Positions 25,516 to 35,437 of a DNA stretch of 61,630 bases are shown here, piece by piece. Location: positions 1 to 61,630 of the forward strand of contig JAFSLL010000153.1 of assembly GCA_017448455.1 (NCBI GenBank), in the 5' to 3' direction. A model generated the notes under the pieces. It searched no databases. It was not told where the DNA came from and worked only from the letters and a program-made list of their open reading frames with translations. Position 1 is the stretch's first letter, and the number at the start of each line of letters is the position of its first letter. This DNA comes from Oscillospiraceae bacterium (lineage in GTDB: Bacteria; Bacillota; Clostridia; Oscillospirales; Oscillospiraceae). The translations under genes were made by a program, and so were the position numbers.

Positions 25516-27116
25516 GCGCCCGGAAACGACTCGTTCTTCTATTTCTGCTTTCCGCCCTTCTGCTGCTCTGCGGCTGTGCCAAATCCGTGGAACTCAGCAG
25601 CGGTGAGGTAAAAGACGATATCCAAAGCATTACCGCCGTGGTAACCCCGGAAGATCTCGCTCTGCTGGATAAGTTTGAACGGCTGGTATCCGCCGACTTC
25701 AGCGGCAGCATCTGCTATGCGGAACTGATGGACTGGGCAGATGCCCATCCGCTGACAGAAACGCGCTATACGGTTCCGTTTCCCGGCGGTGTCACAGCGG
25801 AAAACAATGTCGAAAGCCTTGACCTGAGCGGACTGAGCGACAAGGATGCCGAAACCGCCCTGGAGCGGCTGCAATGGCTTCCAAAACTGAAATCGGTCGA
25901 TCTCGGATCGGAAAAGACAGGTTTATCGCCACAGTCCGTCCTGCTGTTCAAAGACCGCTATCCCGATCTCCTCTTCGGCTATCACTGCACGCTCCTCGGG
26001 AAAGACAGCGCTCTGGATGAGAAGAGCCTGGATCTGAGAGAAACCAGCCCCTCCGACATTCGCAAAGCACTGGATACCATCTCCTGCCTGCGGGAACTGA
26101 AAACCATCCGCCTGGGCAGCGACGCGCGTGAGGACGGGCTGTCCTGGGAAGACATTCTGGCGCTGCGGGAAGCGGCTCCCGAAGCAAAAATAGACTATTC
26201 CTTCACACTCTACGACCTGGTTCCGCTGACGCTGGAAGATGAGGAAATCAATCTGGATTACATCCGCATCTATGATAACGGCGCCGAGGTCCTCGCCGCC
26301 GCGCGCTGCATGCGGAATCTCAGGTCTCTGCAGATGGACAGCTGCGGGATCTCCAACCCGGATATGGCGGTCATCCGCGACGCGCTGCCGAATGCGGAGG
26401 TTGTCTGGCGCATCAATTTCGCCGTGACCTATTCCGCCAAGACCGATGTGATCAAAATTCTGGCTTCTTCTCCGTCCTGGGGCGGCCGGGCGCTGAATTA
26501 CCAGGATCTGGATTCGCTGAAGTATTTTACAAAACTCAAGTATCTGGATATCGGGCACAACGATTCGGATCTGGATCTCTCTTTTCTGCAGTATCTGCCG
26601 GATCTCGAGGTGCTGATCATCGCCTGCAATGAGCCTCTCCGTGATATTTCCCCCGTCGCCTTCTGTGAGAAGCTGGAGTATCTGGAGCTCTTTTACACCG
26701 ATATCGATGACCTCTCCCCGCTTTCCGGACTCAAGAACCTGCGGCATCTCAACATCGGTCACTGCCCCCGCCTGACGGATATCTCCCCGGTCTACGATCT
26801 GGACCTGGAGCGTTTTTATCTTGGCTCTCCGAACTTTACCCCGGTTCCGCAGGAACAGGTTGATCACTATCGGGAACTGCACCCGGACTGTGAAGTGGAT
26901 AACGAATACTGGGAAAGCTCCACCACGGGCTGGCGCTATAAAACCCTGGAAGGGGATGAGCTCGCCTGGTACCAGCAACAGCCCTACTATCGGGAAGACC
27001 GCATCAATCTTGCTCCCCGCTATGCGCTGCTGCGCGATCAGATGGGCTATGACACCCTGGATTACACGGTGCGCTGGAACGATCCGAGCTATCAGTATGT
27101 CAATTACACCTGGTAA
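25512..27116 (+). CDS. LRR lipoprotein coupled to the glucosyltransferase
   Basis: 534 aa. A lipoprotein signal (KRLVLLFLLSALLLLCGC, Cys22 predicted lipidated) directs it to the outer face of the membrane. The mature protein has irregular leucine-rich repeats, clearest in LKYLDIGHND, LEVLIIACNE, LEYLELFYTD, LRHLNIGHCP (about 340-430) and more divergent ones at about 95-280 (VESLDLSGL, LKSVDLGSE, LKTIRLGSD, LRSLQMDSC). The C-terminal about 95 residues leave the repeat pattern and are Tyr/Trp-rich. Translation is coupled to the membrane glucosyltransferase by a 4-base overlap, suggesting they act on the same surface polymer; that is inference. No named family beyond LRR is recognised. Confidence 0.8.
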   Translation: MSARKRLVLLFLLSALLLLCGCAKSVELSSGEVKDDIQSITAVVTPEDLALLDKFERLVSADFSGSICYAELMDWADAHPLTETRYTVPFPGGVTAENNVESLDLSGLSDKDAETALERLQWLPKLKSVDLGSEKTGLSPQSVLLFKDRYPDLLFGYHCTLLGKDSALDEKSLDLRETSPSDIRKALDTISCLRELKTIRLGSDAREDGLSWEDILALREAAPEAKIDYSFTLYDLVPLTLEDEEINLDYIRIYDNGAEVLAAARCMRNLRSLQMDSCGISNPDMAVIRDALPNAEVVWRINFAVTYSAKTDVIKILASSPSWGGRALNYQDLDSLKYFTKLKYLDIGHNDSDLDLSFLQYLPDLEVLIIACNEPLRDISPVAFCEKLEYLELFYTDIDDLSPLSGLKNLRHLNIGHCPRLTDISPVYDLDLERFYLGSPNFTPVPQEQVDHYRELHPDCEVDNEYWESSTTGWRYKTLEGDELAWYQQQPYYREDRINLAPRYALLRDQMGYDTLDYTVRWNDPSYQYVNYTW

Positions 27117-27130
27117 AGGCAAAAAATAGG

Positions 27131-27168
27131 ACTGCGGCATCCGTCTGAGGAAACCGCAGTCTTTTTTT
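27131..27168. terminator. Bidirectional terminator (LRR lipoprotein / barnase)
   Basis: ACTGCGG pairs with CCGCAGT around a 16-nt loop, followed by T7 on the plus strand; AAAAAA on the left supplies the minus-strand T-run. Confidence 0.88.
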
Positions 27169-27169
27169 G

Positions 27170-27730
27170 TTATGGCTCTCCATAGAGCAGCTCAAAGCTT
27201 TCATAATGATCGCCGGTGTAGTAAATCAGTCCGTCATTGGAGAAGATCAGGCGCTCTCCTCCGCGGGATTTCTTTCCGAGCGTGTTGATGTCGCACTCGG
27301 TCCAGGTTCTGCCTTTTGCTTTCGGCAGCTTTCCCTCATAATTGCCGAACCAGTCTCCGCCAATGCATTTTCCGGGCAGGTATTTTTCCAGCCCTCCGCC
27401 CGGCCACCCGGCTTTCTCCGCCTCCGCCTTGGTCACGAAGTTATCCGGCAGATGCCCGTACAGGATCAGATACTGCGCGACATCCTCCTTGCTGGTATAA
27501 CTGCCGTCCTCCGGAAGCTGTGCTTCGGAATCGGCTTCCTCTTCCGGAAGCAGCGTCAGGGATGAAGCCTCTGATTCTTCCGGCTGTGTCAGAGTGCTGT
27601 TTTCTTCGGAATCCGCAATGGTCAGCGGAATTGTCTGGGTGTCACTGCTGCGCGGCTGGGCGGGAGAGAACAGAACCAGGAGCAGCAGAATCGCGAGAAT
27701 CACCGGAATCGCCCGGAGAAGTTTCTTCAT
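27170..27730 (-). CDS. Secreted barnase-like ribonuclease
   Basis: 186 aa. A hydrophobic signal segment (residues 7-22) is followed by an acidic Ser/Glu/Thr-rich linker (about 27-78) and a complete barnase-like domain (about 80-186). The barnase catalytic set can be aligned by eye: K101 (K27), E145 in GRTWTECDIN (E73), R156 and R160 (R83 and R87) and H175 in TGDHYESF (H102), plus the LPDNFVTK and GGDWFGN blocks. It should cleave single-stranded RNA outside the cell. No barstar-like inhibitor gene is seen in the window. One residue is inserted between the N of DIN and the first active-site Arg relative to barnase. A strong promoter lies 42 bases upstream of the ATG. Confidence 0.9.
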   Translation of the reverse strand: MKKLLRAIPVILAILLLLVLFSPAQPRSSDTQTIPLTIADSEENSTLTQPEESEASSLTLLPEEEADSEAQLPEDGSYTSKEDVAQYLILYGHLPDNFVTKAEAEKAGWPGGGLEKYLPGKCIGGDWFGNYEGKLPKAKGRTWTECDINTLGKKSRGGERLIFSNDGLIYYTGDHYESFELLYGEP

Positions 27731-27771
27731 TTTCCATACCCCTTTCGGAGCGGCGTTCTTATCTGTCCCGC

Positions 27772-27800
27772 ATCATAGCATATTTTTTCCCGGCTTGCAA
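27772..27800 (-). promoter_or_regulatory. Promoter of the barnase-like gene
   Basis: On the minus strand TTGCAA (27795-27800) and TATGAT (27772-27777) are 17 bases apart. The rest of the 236-bp gap to enolase holds a TATAAT at 27928-27933 on the plus strand, a probable enolase -10 without a good -35. Confidence 0.7.
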
Positions 27801-27915
27801 TCTTCCTGCACAATTCGCGGCCGTTCCGGCGCCTCTTTCTTTGCCGGGACTTCGTCATTTTTTACAAATTCTCTGTTTGATCCGTCACATACACAAAGAA
27901 CGTCTTTCTTTTTAG

Positions 27916-29253
<1,338 letters not shown>

Positions 29254-29270
29254 ATTCAGATTCTTTTCTG

Positions 29271-29305
29271 CAGAAACCCCCTGCCGTTTGGCAGGGGGTT
29301 TCTGT
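29271..29305. terminator. Strong terminator after enolase
   Basis: Perfect 15-bp stem (CAGAAACCCCCTGCC with GGCAGGGGGTTTCTG) and a GTTT loop, 17 bases after the eno stop. It is probably used by both eno and the convergent Na/Pi cotransporter gene. Confidence 0.9.
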
Positions 29306-29318
29306 CTGCGATGCGAGT

Positions 29319-31085
29319 TTATTCCGTCAAGCGGTATTTTTCCTTGAAAAACCGGAAATACTTGGCAAACTCCTCATCTTTCCGGCCCATCAGACTCTCG
29401 ACATAATCATGCGTGTCAAAAGCATCCTGTTCCAGCTCGATCATTGCAATGGCCAGATTGCTGCAGTGGTCACTGATACGCTCCAGATTCGTAATCAGGT
29501 CATTGAAAACGAACCCATGCTGCAGCGTGCAGATTCCCTTCTGCAGCCGATCGATGTGGCGGTGCTTCATCTCGTCGCTGAGATCGTCAATCAGTTCCTC
29601 CAGCGGCTCTACCATGTGCGCGCTCTTTTCATCCTGTTCCGTCAGAGACCGCAGGGCGAGATCCAGCACTTCCCTGACCGCGTCCTGCATGACGTCCAGT
29701 TCATGAACGGCGTCCCTGCTCAGCTGAATATCCTTATCATGAATCTCTTTCGCGTTTTCCGAAATGTTCGTCGCATGGTCGGAGATACGCTCCAGGTCGG
29801 TGATCGCGTGCAGGAACTGATACAGGTCTTCATTCTGTCTGGTTGTCAGTTCCGCGGCGCTGACTTTGACCAGATAGGTGCCGATTTTGTCTTCATAATG
29901 GTCAACCGTCTCTTCCAGCTCCTGGACTTCCTGGAAGCCCTCTTCGGAATAGCCGTGCAGCAGAGACAGCGCTTTATCCAGGTTCTCCCGCACATGCGCC
30001 GCCATGGAATAGACCACGATTCTGCTCTGTTCAATGGCAATTGCCGGCTGTCTGAGGAAACGCTCGTCCAGAAGATCCCAGTCGCCCGGTTCCACCTGCG
30101 GTCTTTCCTCTGTTTCCTTGATGAAATAGCACGCCATTTTCCCCATCACGCCGATTAGCGGCGTCAGGAAAAGAACCGTAACAATGCGGAAAACCGTATT
30201 GAGCGCGGCTACCCGCACCGGATTCATGGTCGCTGTCATAAAAGAGAAGGGATGAATCGCGTTCAGCGTATAGAACACAAGGCCGCAGAAGAGCGCGCCG
30301 AGAACATCACTGATCAGATGTACCAGCGCCGTACGCCGTGCGTTCAGCGACGCGCCCATCGCGCTGAGGAGGACCGGCAAAGCTCCGCCTACCGCAATGC
30401 CGAGGATGATGGGATAAGTCTCCGCAAACGAGAGACTGCCTGTCATGCTCAGTGCCTGAAGAATACCGACGGCTGCCGCGGATGACTGGATCACGGCGGT
30501 AAAAACAATGCCGACGAGAATGCCGAGGAACGGATTGGAAAACTTTGTCAGCAGGTTCAGAAATGCTTCGTTCTCCCGCAGGGGTGTCACGGCGGAACTC
30601 ATGGCGTTCATCCCGAACATCAGCACCGCGAGGCCCAGAAGAATCGCTCCGATATGGTTATTTGTCGGCTTCTTGCTGAATTTGTAAAGGCAGATGCCCA
30701 CAATTGCCAGCACGCCGGTAATGAAGGTCGTGGAAAAGATCATCAGAATTCCGTCTCCCAGTTCGAGAGAGGAAAGGCTGACAATCCAGCCGGTGATGCT
30801 GGTGCCGACGATGGAGCCGAGAATAATGCTGACGGCTTCCGTAAACTGCATCAGTCCGGAGTTGACAAAGCCGATCGCCATAACACTCGTTGCGGAAGAA
30901 GACTGAATCAGGGCCGTCACCACGATACCCAGCAGAATTCCCTTGAAAGGATTACTGGTCAGCTGGTAGAGCACCTTCTGAAGGCTGTCTCCCGCCACTT
31001 TGCTGAGTCCGTCACCCATGAGGGAGATGCCGTACAGAAACAGCGCCAGTCCACTCAGCAGGCCGATCAGATTGAGCAGATTCAT
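29319..31085 (-). CDS. Na/Pi cotransporter with C-terminal PhoU domain
   Basis: 588 aa. The N-terminal half (to about 330) has two related Na/Pi-cotransporter repeats, each with the diagnostic QSSSATSV / QSSAAAVG element (GIVVTALIQSSSATSVMAIGFV and GIVFTAVIQSSAAAVGILQAL). The C-terminal about 230 residues form PhoU-like helical bundles (DLERISDHATNISENAKEI and NLERISDHCSNLAIAMIEL). It imports phosphate with Na+, with the PhoU part probably tuning activity. No pst or pho genes are adjacent. Confidence 0.94.
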   Translation of the reverse strand: MNLLNLIGLLSGLALFLYGISLMGDGLSKVAGDSLQKVLYQLTSNPFKGILLGIVVTALIQSSSATSVMAIGFVNSGLMQFTEAVSIILGSIVGTSITGWIVSLSSLELGDGILMIFSTTFITGVLAIVGICLYKFSKKPTNNHIGAILLGLAVLMFGMNAMSSAVTPLRENEAFLNLLTKFSNPFLGILVGIVFTAVIQSSAAAVGILQALSMTGSLSFAETYPIILGIAVGGALPVLLSAMGASLNARRTALVHLISDVLGALFCGLVFYTLNAIHPFSFMTATMNPVRVAALNTVFRIVTVLFLTPLIGVMGKMACYFIKETEERPQVEPGDWDLLDERFLRQPAIAIEQSRIVVYSMAAHVRENLDKALSLLHGYSEEGFQEVQELEETVDHYEDKIGTYLVKVSAAELTTRQNEDLYQFLHAITDLERISDHATNISENAKEIHDKDIQLSRDAVHELDVMQDAVREVLDLALRSLTEQDEKSAHMVEPLEELIDDLSDEMKHRHIDRLQKGICTLQHGFVFNDLITNLERISDHCSNLAIAMIELEQDAFDTHDYVESLMGRKDEEFAKYFRFFKEKYRLTE

Positions 31086-31147
31086 TCTATCATACTCCTC
31101 CGTCAGGAAGAATTTGGTCTTTTACCTTTGCGGAAATCCTGCCAATC

Positions 31148-31175
31148 AGTATAACAGAAAGTACAGTCGTCGCAA
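31148..31175 (-). promoter_or_regulatory. Promoter of the Na/Pi cotransporter gene
   Basis: Minus-strand TTGCGA (31170-31175) and TATACT (31148-31153) are 16 bases apart, 63 bases upstream of the ATG. Confidence 0.6.
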
Positions 31176-31242
31176 AGAGGAAAGAATACACAAAAATAAT
31201 TTTCTACATTCCGGATCTCTTCTGATTTTCCGTCGTTTTGCG

Positions 31243-32430
31243 CTATTCTGCCGGTATCTGCGGGACTTCTTTCAATTCTCCGCCGAGCGCTGACGCAAAA
31301 TAGATCACGTCGCTGATCTCCTTTTCCCAGCCGAACTGGACCGGATTAATCAGGGCCCCGCCGAAAACTGTAGTCGCCGTCTGTCCGCCGTCCAGCGCAT
31401 AGGCTTTCCGGCAGCCTTTCGCGATCATCGCGTCCGCCTCCTGCCGCAGGGTGGCAAGGTGGTAGTACTCTGATCCGTATTGCCAGCAGTTGATGTTCAT
31501 GGTCAGATAGTGGTGTTCTTCCATCAGTCCGAGCGCGGAGCGCGCATACTGATCCCGGACCTCTCCCCATGGATAGATATCCGGAGTGACATCCTCATAT
31601 TCGTCGATCAAAACCGGCCCGAAACCGAGAGAAAACAGCACATCGTTATCTTTCGCGAACTGTTCTGCCTCCTCCTGTGTCTGAAACTGATTCCGGTAGG
31701 AAAACAGCAGATCTCCGTCCGCCGTAATATAACAGGTATCGCAGGTCTTGGGGTCAAAACGGTACAGGTGCCGCTGATAAAAACCGATTCCGCAGTTGCG
31801 GCCGTGATAATAAAAATCTCCGCCGACAGCGAGAACCGCCCGGGCATCTTCCGCGAACTGAGAAGTGGTTTTGAAGGCAAAGCTCCAAAGCTCATCCGCG
31901 GAGATCTTGCGCCGCAGCTGAGACCCGTCCGCGACGATGATTTCCGAGAAGGTACCGACCGCTTCCGCTTCTTTTTCCTGCCAGACAATACAGAGGATCG
32001 TCTCATCAAAGTACCAGCGAACCGGCGTCTCGGGGATCAGCTCGACCTCTTCACTCCAGACGAGGGTCTTCCCTTCGATGAGCTTCTGTACCGCTTCTGT
32101 CTGCAAAAACGCCGTCAGCTCTGTTTTGTCCAGGCTTTCGTGATATCCTGCAGGATCGGGCTCCATACCGGTTAAAGACTCCTCGGGGATCGTATAGACA
32201 TAGACCGGCTCCGGGGTCGGTGTGGGCGTCGGAGTTGGGGTCGGCGTAGGCGCGGGGGTCGGTTCCGGCGTTTCCGCGGATGACGGAAGTGCTTCTTCCG
32301 CCGCTTTCCCGCTGGCGGCTTCCGTTGTGATGCCTCTTCCTGCCTGTACGTGCAGGAAAACAATCCCTGCCGCAACCAGGACCAGAACCGCTAAAAGGAT
32401 CAGCAATATCGGATTCTTTCTTTTTTTCAT
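31243..32430 (-). CDS. Membrane-anchored phosphodiester glycosidase-like protein (NAGPA domain)
   Basis: 395 aa. One N-terminal membrane segment (about 8-27) is followed by a Thr-Pro repeat stalk (about 55-75) that would span the cell wall, a linker domain, and a C-terminal NAGPA-type domain (about 200-390). Family features include AVGGDFYYHGRNCGIGF, LFSLGFGPVLID, and the late block KAYALDGGQTATTVFGG, which matches the conserved D-G-G-x-S/T region. The family removes sugar-1-phosphodiester caps or acts on exopolysaccharide; the bacterial substrates are mostly unknown. It follows asnS after a terminator, so it likely has its own promoter. Confidence 0.82.
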   Translation of the reverse strand: MKKRKNPILLILLAVLVLVAAGIVFLHVQAGRGITTEAASGKAAEEALPSSAETPEPTPAPTPTPTPTPTPTPEPVYVYTIPEESLTGMEPDPAGYHESLDKTELTAFLQTEAVQKLIEGKTLVWSEEVELIPETPVRWYFDETILCIVWQEKEAEAVGTFSEIIVADGSQLRRKISADELWSFAFKTTSQFAEDARAVLAVGGDFYYHGRNCGIGFYQRHLYRFDPKTCDTCYITADGDLLFSYRNQFQTQEEAEQFAKDNDVLFSLGFGPVLIDEYEDVTPDIYPWGEVRDQYARSALGLMEEHHYLTMNINCWQYGSEYYHLATLRQEADAMIAKGCRKAYALDGGQTATTVFGGALINPVQFGWEKEISDVIYFASALGGELKEVPQIPAE

Positions 32431-32441
32431 GGCTTTTCTCC

Positions 32442-32477
32442 AAAAAAGGCTGCCTCGTTCATGCGTGAGGCAGCCTT
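32442..32477 (-). terminator. Terminator after asnS
   Basis: Perfect 11-bp stem AAGGCTGCCTC / GAGGCAGCCTT with a 10-nt loop, then T6 on the minus strand. It lies 13 bases after the asnS stop. Confidence 0.92.
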
Positions 32478-32490
32478 CTGATTGATCAGA

Positions 32491-33885
32491 TTAAAATTCT
32501 GCATTGCCTGTCGTACGCGGATGGAGCTCCACGTCGCGGATGTTGGAAACGCCGGTCAGATACATGACAAGGCGCTCGAAGCCGAGACCGTAGCCGGCAT
32601 GGCGGCAGCTGCCGTAGCGGCGCAGATCCAGGTACCACCAGTAATCCTCTTCCTTCAGGCCGAGATCCTTCATCCGATTCTGCAGCACATCCAGGCGCTC
32701 TTCTCTCTGGCTTCCGCCGATGATTTCCCCGATGCCGGGAACCAGGCAATCCGCTGCGGCGACGGTCTTTCCGTCGTCGTTGAGGCGCATATAGAACGCC
32801 TTGATTTCCTTCGGATAATCCGTGACGAAAATCGGCTTCTTAAAGACTTCTTCTGTCAAATAGCGTTCATGCTCCGTCTGAAGATCAATTCCCCAATGAA
32901 CGGGATAATCGAATTTCTTTCCGCTCTTCTGCAGGATCTCTACCGCTTCGGTATAGCTGACCCTGCCGAATTCATGCGAGATGACATTCCCCAGGCGGTC
33001 AAGGAGGCCCTTGTCCACAAAGGCATTGAAGAAGGTCATTTCCTGCGGGCAGCGTTCCAGAACGGTGTTGATGATATACTTCACCATTGCTTCCGCCGTA
33101 TCCATATAATCATACAGATCCGCAAAGGCCATTTCCGGCTCGATCATCCAGAACTCCGCCGCGTGCCGTTGGGTATAGGAAACCTCCGCGCGGAAAGTCG
33201 GGCCAAACGTATACACATCGCCGAAGGCCAGCGCAAAGTTTTCCGCATTCAGCTGTCCGGAGACCGTCAGGTTGGTTGCCTTTCCGAAGAAGTCCTTGCT
33301 GTCATCAACGGTTCCGTCCTCTTTGAGCGGCAGGTTGTTGAGGTCCAGGGTCGTGACCCGGAACATCTCTCCGGCGCCTTCCGCGTCAGAGCCGGTGATG
33401 ATCGGCGTCTGTACGTAGACAAAACCGCGGTCCCGGAAGAACTCATGGACCGCCTGGGCAGCGACGCTGCGAACGCGGAAAACAGCGGAAAACAGATTGG
33501 TACGGGGACGCAGGTGCTGGATCGTCCGGAGAAATTCCACGCTGTGGCGCTTTTTCTGCAACGGATAATCCGGTGTCGAAACACCCTCTACCTGGATTTC
33601 CTCCGCCTTCAGCTCAAACGGCTGCTTGGCATCCGGGGTCAGCACCAGCACACCCTTTACGATCAGGGCTGCGCCGACATTCTGTCTGGCAATTTCATCG
33701 TAATTATCCAGCGTTTCGCGGGCAAAAACGACCTGCAGGGATTTGAAGCAGCTGCCGTCGTTCAGCTCAATAAAACCGAAATTTTTCATGTCGCGGACGG
33801 TGCGGACCCATCCGCAGACGGTCATGTGCTTTTCGGAGAAGGCTTCCGCATCGTTATAGACGGACACGATTTTTATTCTTTCCAT
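32491..33885 (-). CDS. asnS: Asparaginyl-tRNA synthetase
   Basis: 464 aa from the ATG at 33885, with AAGGAG 13 bases upstream; an in-frame start 18 codons earlier would overlap the preceding gene. Class IIb enzyme charging tRNA-Asn. It has an N-terminal OB-fold anticodon domain ([22 protein letters not shown]) and a catalytic domain with [24 protein letters not shown] and a C-terminal [20 protein letters not shown] motif 3, followed by [10 protein letters not shown], typical of AsnRS rather than AspRS. No T-box leader is present; the spacer from the lipid kinase gene is only 17 bases, so the two are co-transcribed. Confidence 0.97.
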   Translation of the reverse strand: MERIKIVSVYNDAEAFSEKHMTVCGWVRTVRDMKNFGFIELNDGSCFKSLQVVFARETLDNYDEIARQNVGAALIVKGVLVLTPDAKQPFELKAEEIQVEGVSTPDYPLQKKRHSVEFLRTIQHLRPRTNLFSAVFRVRSVAAQAVHEFFRDRGFVYVQTPIITGSDAEGAGEMFRVTTLDLNNLPLKEDGTVDDSKDFFGKATNLTVSGQLNAENFALAFGDVYTFGPTFRAEVSYTQRHAAEFWMIEPEMAFADLYDYMDTAEAMVKYIINTVLERCPQEMTFFNAFVDKGLLDRLGNVISHEFGRVSYTEAVEILQKSGKKFDYPVHWGIDLQTEHERYLTEEVFKKPIFVTDYPKEIKAFYMRLNDDGKTVAAADCLVPGIGEIIGGSQREERLDVLQNRMKDLGLKEEDYWWYLDLRRYGSCRHAGYGLGFERLVMYLTGVSNIRDVELHPRTTGNAEF

Positions 33886-33902
33886 AGACGCTACTTCACT
33901 CC

Positions 33903-34790
33903 TTAAAATATAAACTGGATTGCCGCGTGATAATTGCACAGTTCCGCAACCGTGTGTTCACCGCCGGCTTCCCCGTCCCGGGTCCACGCCACCGGTCTGT
34001 CAAAAATGAATTTTGCCTTTGTCGTATGAAGAATATGAAGATTCTGGTTTTCAAAAGTCCGTGAGAGAATCGCCCCGGCAAGGTCTCCGTACGCGTCCGG
34101 CGTAACAGGGTCCTTTACCAGAACCAGTTCGCTTTTTCCGTCGCCGATGCTTACCATCTCATCCCGCAGCCGGACGATGCCGGCAACGGAGGTGGAGTTG
34201 GACATGCTGCCGTAAAGGAGGTCGTCTTCAAAAACACCGTCGTCGTATTCAATCCGGGTGTGGATCTTTTCAATCTTTCCCAGCAGAGACGCTCCCTGCA
34301 GAATGTAAGCCAGATGGCCGAGCGCCTTTTTCTGGTCCTGCGGCGTCACATAACTGACTTCCGTAAACGCGCCGAAGGCTGCAATATAGGCAAAATAATC
34401 GTTCTTCCCAAAGCCGCCGATGTCATAGGGATGTGCTTTCCCTTCCACAATGCGCTTTGCCGCACCGAGCGTGTCATTTTTGGGAATCCCGAGGGTTGTG
34501 GCTACATCGTTGGAAGTTCCCATGGGGATATAGCCGAGCGGCGGCGGATTCGGAATCTGCATCAGGCCGGAAACAACCTCACTGAGCGTTCCGTCACCCC
34601 CGACACACGCAATCACATCATAGCCTGAAGCATATTTTTTTACCAGCTCAGTCGCCTCTCCGTGTCCTTTTGTAAAATACAGACTCGTCTGAAAGCCGCC
34701 CTCTGACAGCTGCAGCATGGCTTCTCCAAACAGGGTTCGAAAACCGCCTCTTCCCGCCGCGGGATTAACAATCAGCATCAGTTTTCTCAT
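33903..34790 (-). CDS. Diacylglycerol kinase-family lipid kinase (YegS/DgkB-like)
   Basis: 295 aa from the ATG at 34790, which has GGAGG upstream. The catalytic domain carries VNPAAGRGG at the start, the signature [13 protein letters not shown] with the nucleotide-binding Gly loop, and [15 protein letters not shown]. The second beta-sandwich domain begins near residue 135. Relatives phosphorylate diacylglycerol or related lipids at the membrane using ATP. It follows the rpsT terminator, so it may be expressed partly by read-through. The exact lipid is not readable. Confidence 0.92.
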   Translation of the reverse strand: MRKLMLIVNPAAGRGGFRTLFGEAMLQLSEGGFQTSLYFTKGHGEATELVKKYASGYDVIACVGGDGTLSEVVSGLMQIPNPPPLGYIPMGTSNDVATTLGIPKNDTLGAAKRIVEGKAHPYDIGGFGKNDYFAYIAAFGAFTEVSYVTPQDQKKALGHLAYILQGASLLGKIEKIHTRIEYDDGVFEDDLLYGSMSNSTSVAGIVRLRDEMVSIGDGKSELVLVKDPVTPDAYGDLAGAILSRTFENQNLHILHTTKAKFIFDRPVAWTRDGEAGGEHTVAELCNYHAAIQFIF

Positions 34791-34804
34791 GAATTTGCCT
34801 CCAG

Positions 34805-34836
34805 AAAAACCCAAGGGACGCAATTCTGCGCCCCTT
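34805..34836 (-). terminator. Terminator of rpsT
   Basis: On the minus strand AAGGGGCGCA pairs with TGCGTCCCTT (one G-U pair) around GAAT, followed by GGG and T5. It lies 21 bases after the S20 stop and just before the lipid kinase ribosome site. Confidence 0.85.
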
Positions 34837-34857
34837 TGTCATTCCATTAAGCTTGTA

Positions 34858-35121
34858 TCAGCCCAACTCATTGAGTTTACCGGCCATTGCGGACTTTTTA
34901 CGTGCTGCGTTGTTCTTGTGCAGCAGTCCCTTGCCGGCAGCGCGATCAACAGTCTTAACAGCAACTTTATAGGCATCGGCGGCCGCTTCCTTGTTTCCCT
35001 CGTTCACAGCTGCCTCGAATTTCTTCATTGTGGTTTTCAGAGCAGTCTTTTCAGCGCGGTTCTTTGCGCGAAGCTCCTTGGACTTCAGGTCTCTCTTTGC
35101 GGAAGACTTGATATTTGCCAT
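34858..35121 (-). CDS. rpsT: 30S ribosomal protein S20
   Basis: 87 aa, the normal S20 length. The start at 35121 (MANIKSSAKRDLKSKELRAKNR) is preferred because AGGAGG sits at proper distance, whereas the in-frame GTG 4 codons earlier would abut the ribosome site. It binds 16S rRNA in the small subunit. The sequence is basic and helical, with KTVDRAAGKGLLHKNNAARKKS near the end, which is typical of the family. It has its own promoter and terminator. Confidence 0.97.
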   Translation of the reverse strand: MANIKSSAKRDLKSKELRAKNRAEKTALKTTMKKFEAAVNEGNKEAAADAYKVAVKTVDRAAGKGLLHKNNAARKKSAMAGKLNELG

Positions 35122-35179
35122 GCGGTTTGCCACCTCCTCCTCAGTCAGAATCTGCGCGTGATTTCACTCGCGTTTAGTG

Positions 35180-35208
35180 ATTATAACAAAGACTAATCGG
35201 AAAAGCAA
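35180..35208 (-). promoter_or_regulatory. Promoter of rpsT
   Basis: Minus-strand TTGCTT (35203-35208) and perfect TATAAT (35180-35185) with a 17-base spacer. The 316-bp gap to parA holds this site, two plus-strand promoters and two parS sites. Confidence 0.75.
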
Positions 35209-35262
35209 GCCTTTTTTTCTCGTTCTTTCTTATTTTTTGGACTTTTTTGCATACTTCAACTT

Positions 35263-35290
35263 CTTGTGGAAGACAGTCCTCTGGTATACT
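35263..35290 (+). promoter_or_regulatory. Upstream parAB promoter P1 (candidate)
   Basis: CTTGTG (35263-35268) and TATACT (35285-35290) are 16 bases apart. The first parS site begins 11 bases after the -10, so it would cover the transcription start. Confidence 0.5.
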
Positions 35291-35300
35291 ATATTTTGAT

Positions 35301-35316
35301 TGTTTCACGTGAAACA
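35301..35316. promoter_or_regulatory. parS site 1
   Basis: A perfect 16-bp palindrome TGTTTCACGTGAAACA, identical to the bacterial consensus parS. It should nucleate ParB (Spo0J) loading near the origin, 137 bp upstream of parA. Confidence 0.97.
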
Positions 35317-35341
35317 TTTTTGAATAGAGAAGTTTTTCAAT

Positions 35342-35357
35342 TGTTTCACGTGAAACA
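35342..35357. promoter_or_regulatory. parS site 2
   Basis: A second perfect TGTTTCACGTGAAACA. Its centre is 41 bp from that of site 1, about four helical turns, and its right end is 1 base from the -35 of the main parA promoter. Confidence 0.97.
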
Positions 35358-35358
35358 A

Positions 35359-35387
35359 TTGAAATTCCTTCCTTCAACTGGTATAAT
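35359..35387 (+). promoter_or_regulatory. Main parAB promoter P2
   Basis: TTGAAA (35359-35364) and TATAAT (35382-35387) with a 17-base spacer, 50 bases before the parA ATG. ParB bound to parS 2 would touch the -35, so the partition operon is probably autoregulated. Confidence 0.75.
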
Positions 35388-35437
35388 TCAGCGAAGCGAA
35401 TACTTCGGCGTACGAATCAATCAAAAGGAAACAGACT

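Noticed and set aside
33886-33939. T-box leaders upstream of asnS, serS and ileS
   Set aside because: The gaps are 17, 17 and 107 bases, and no T-box consensus or specifier stem was seen.
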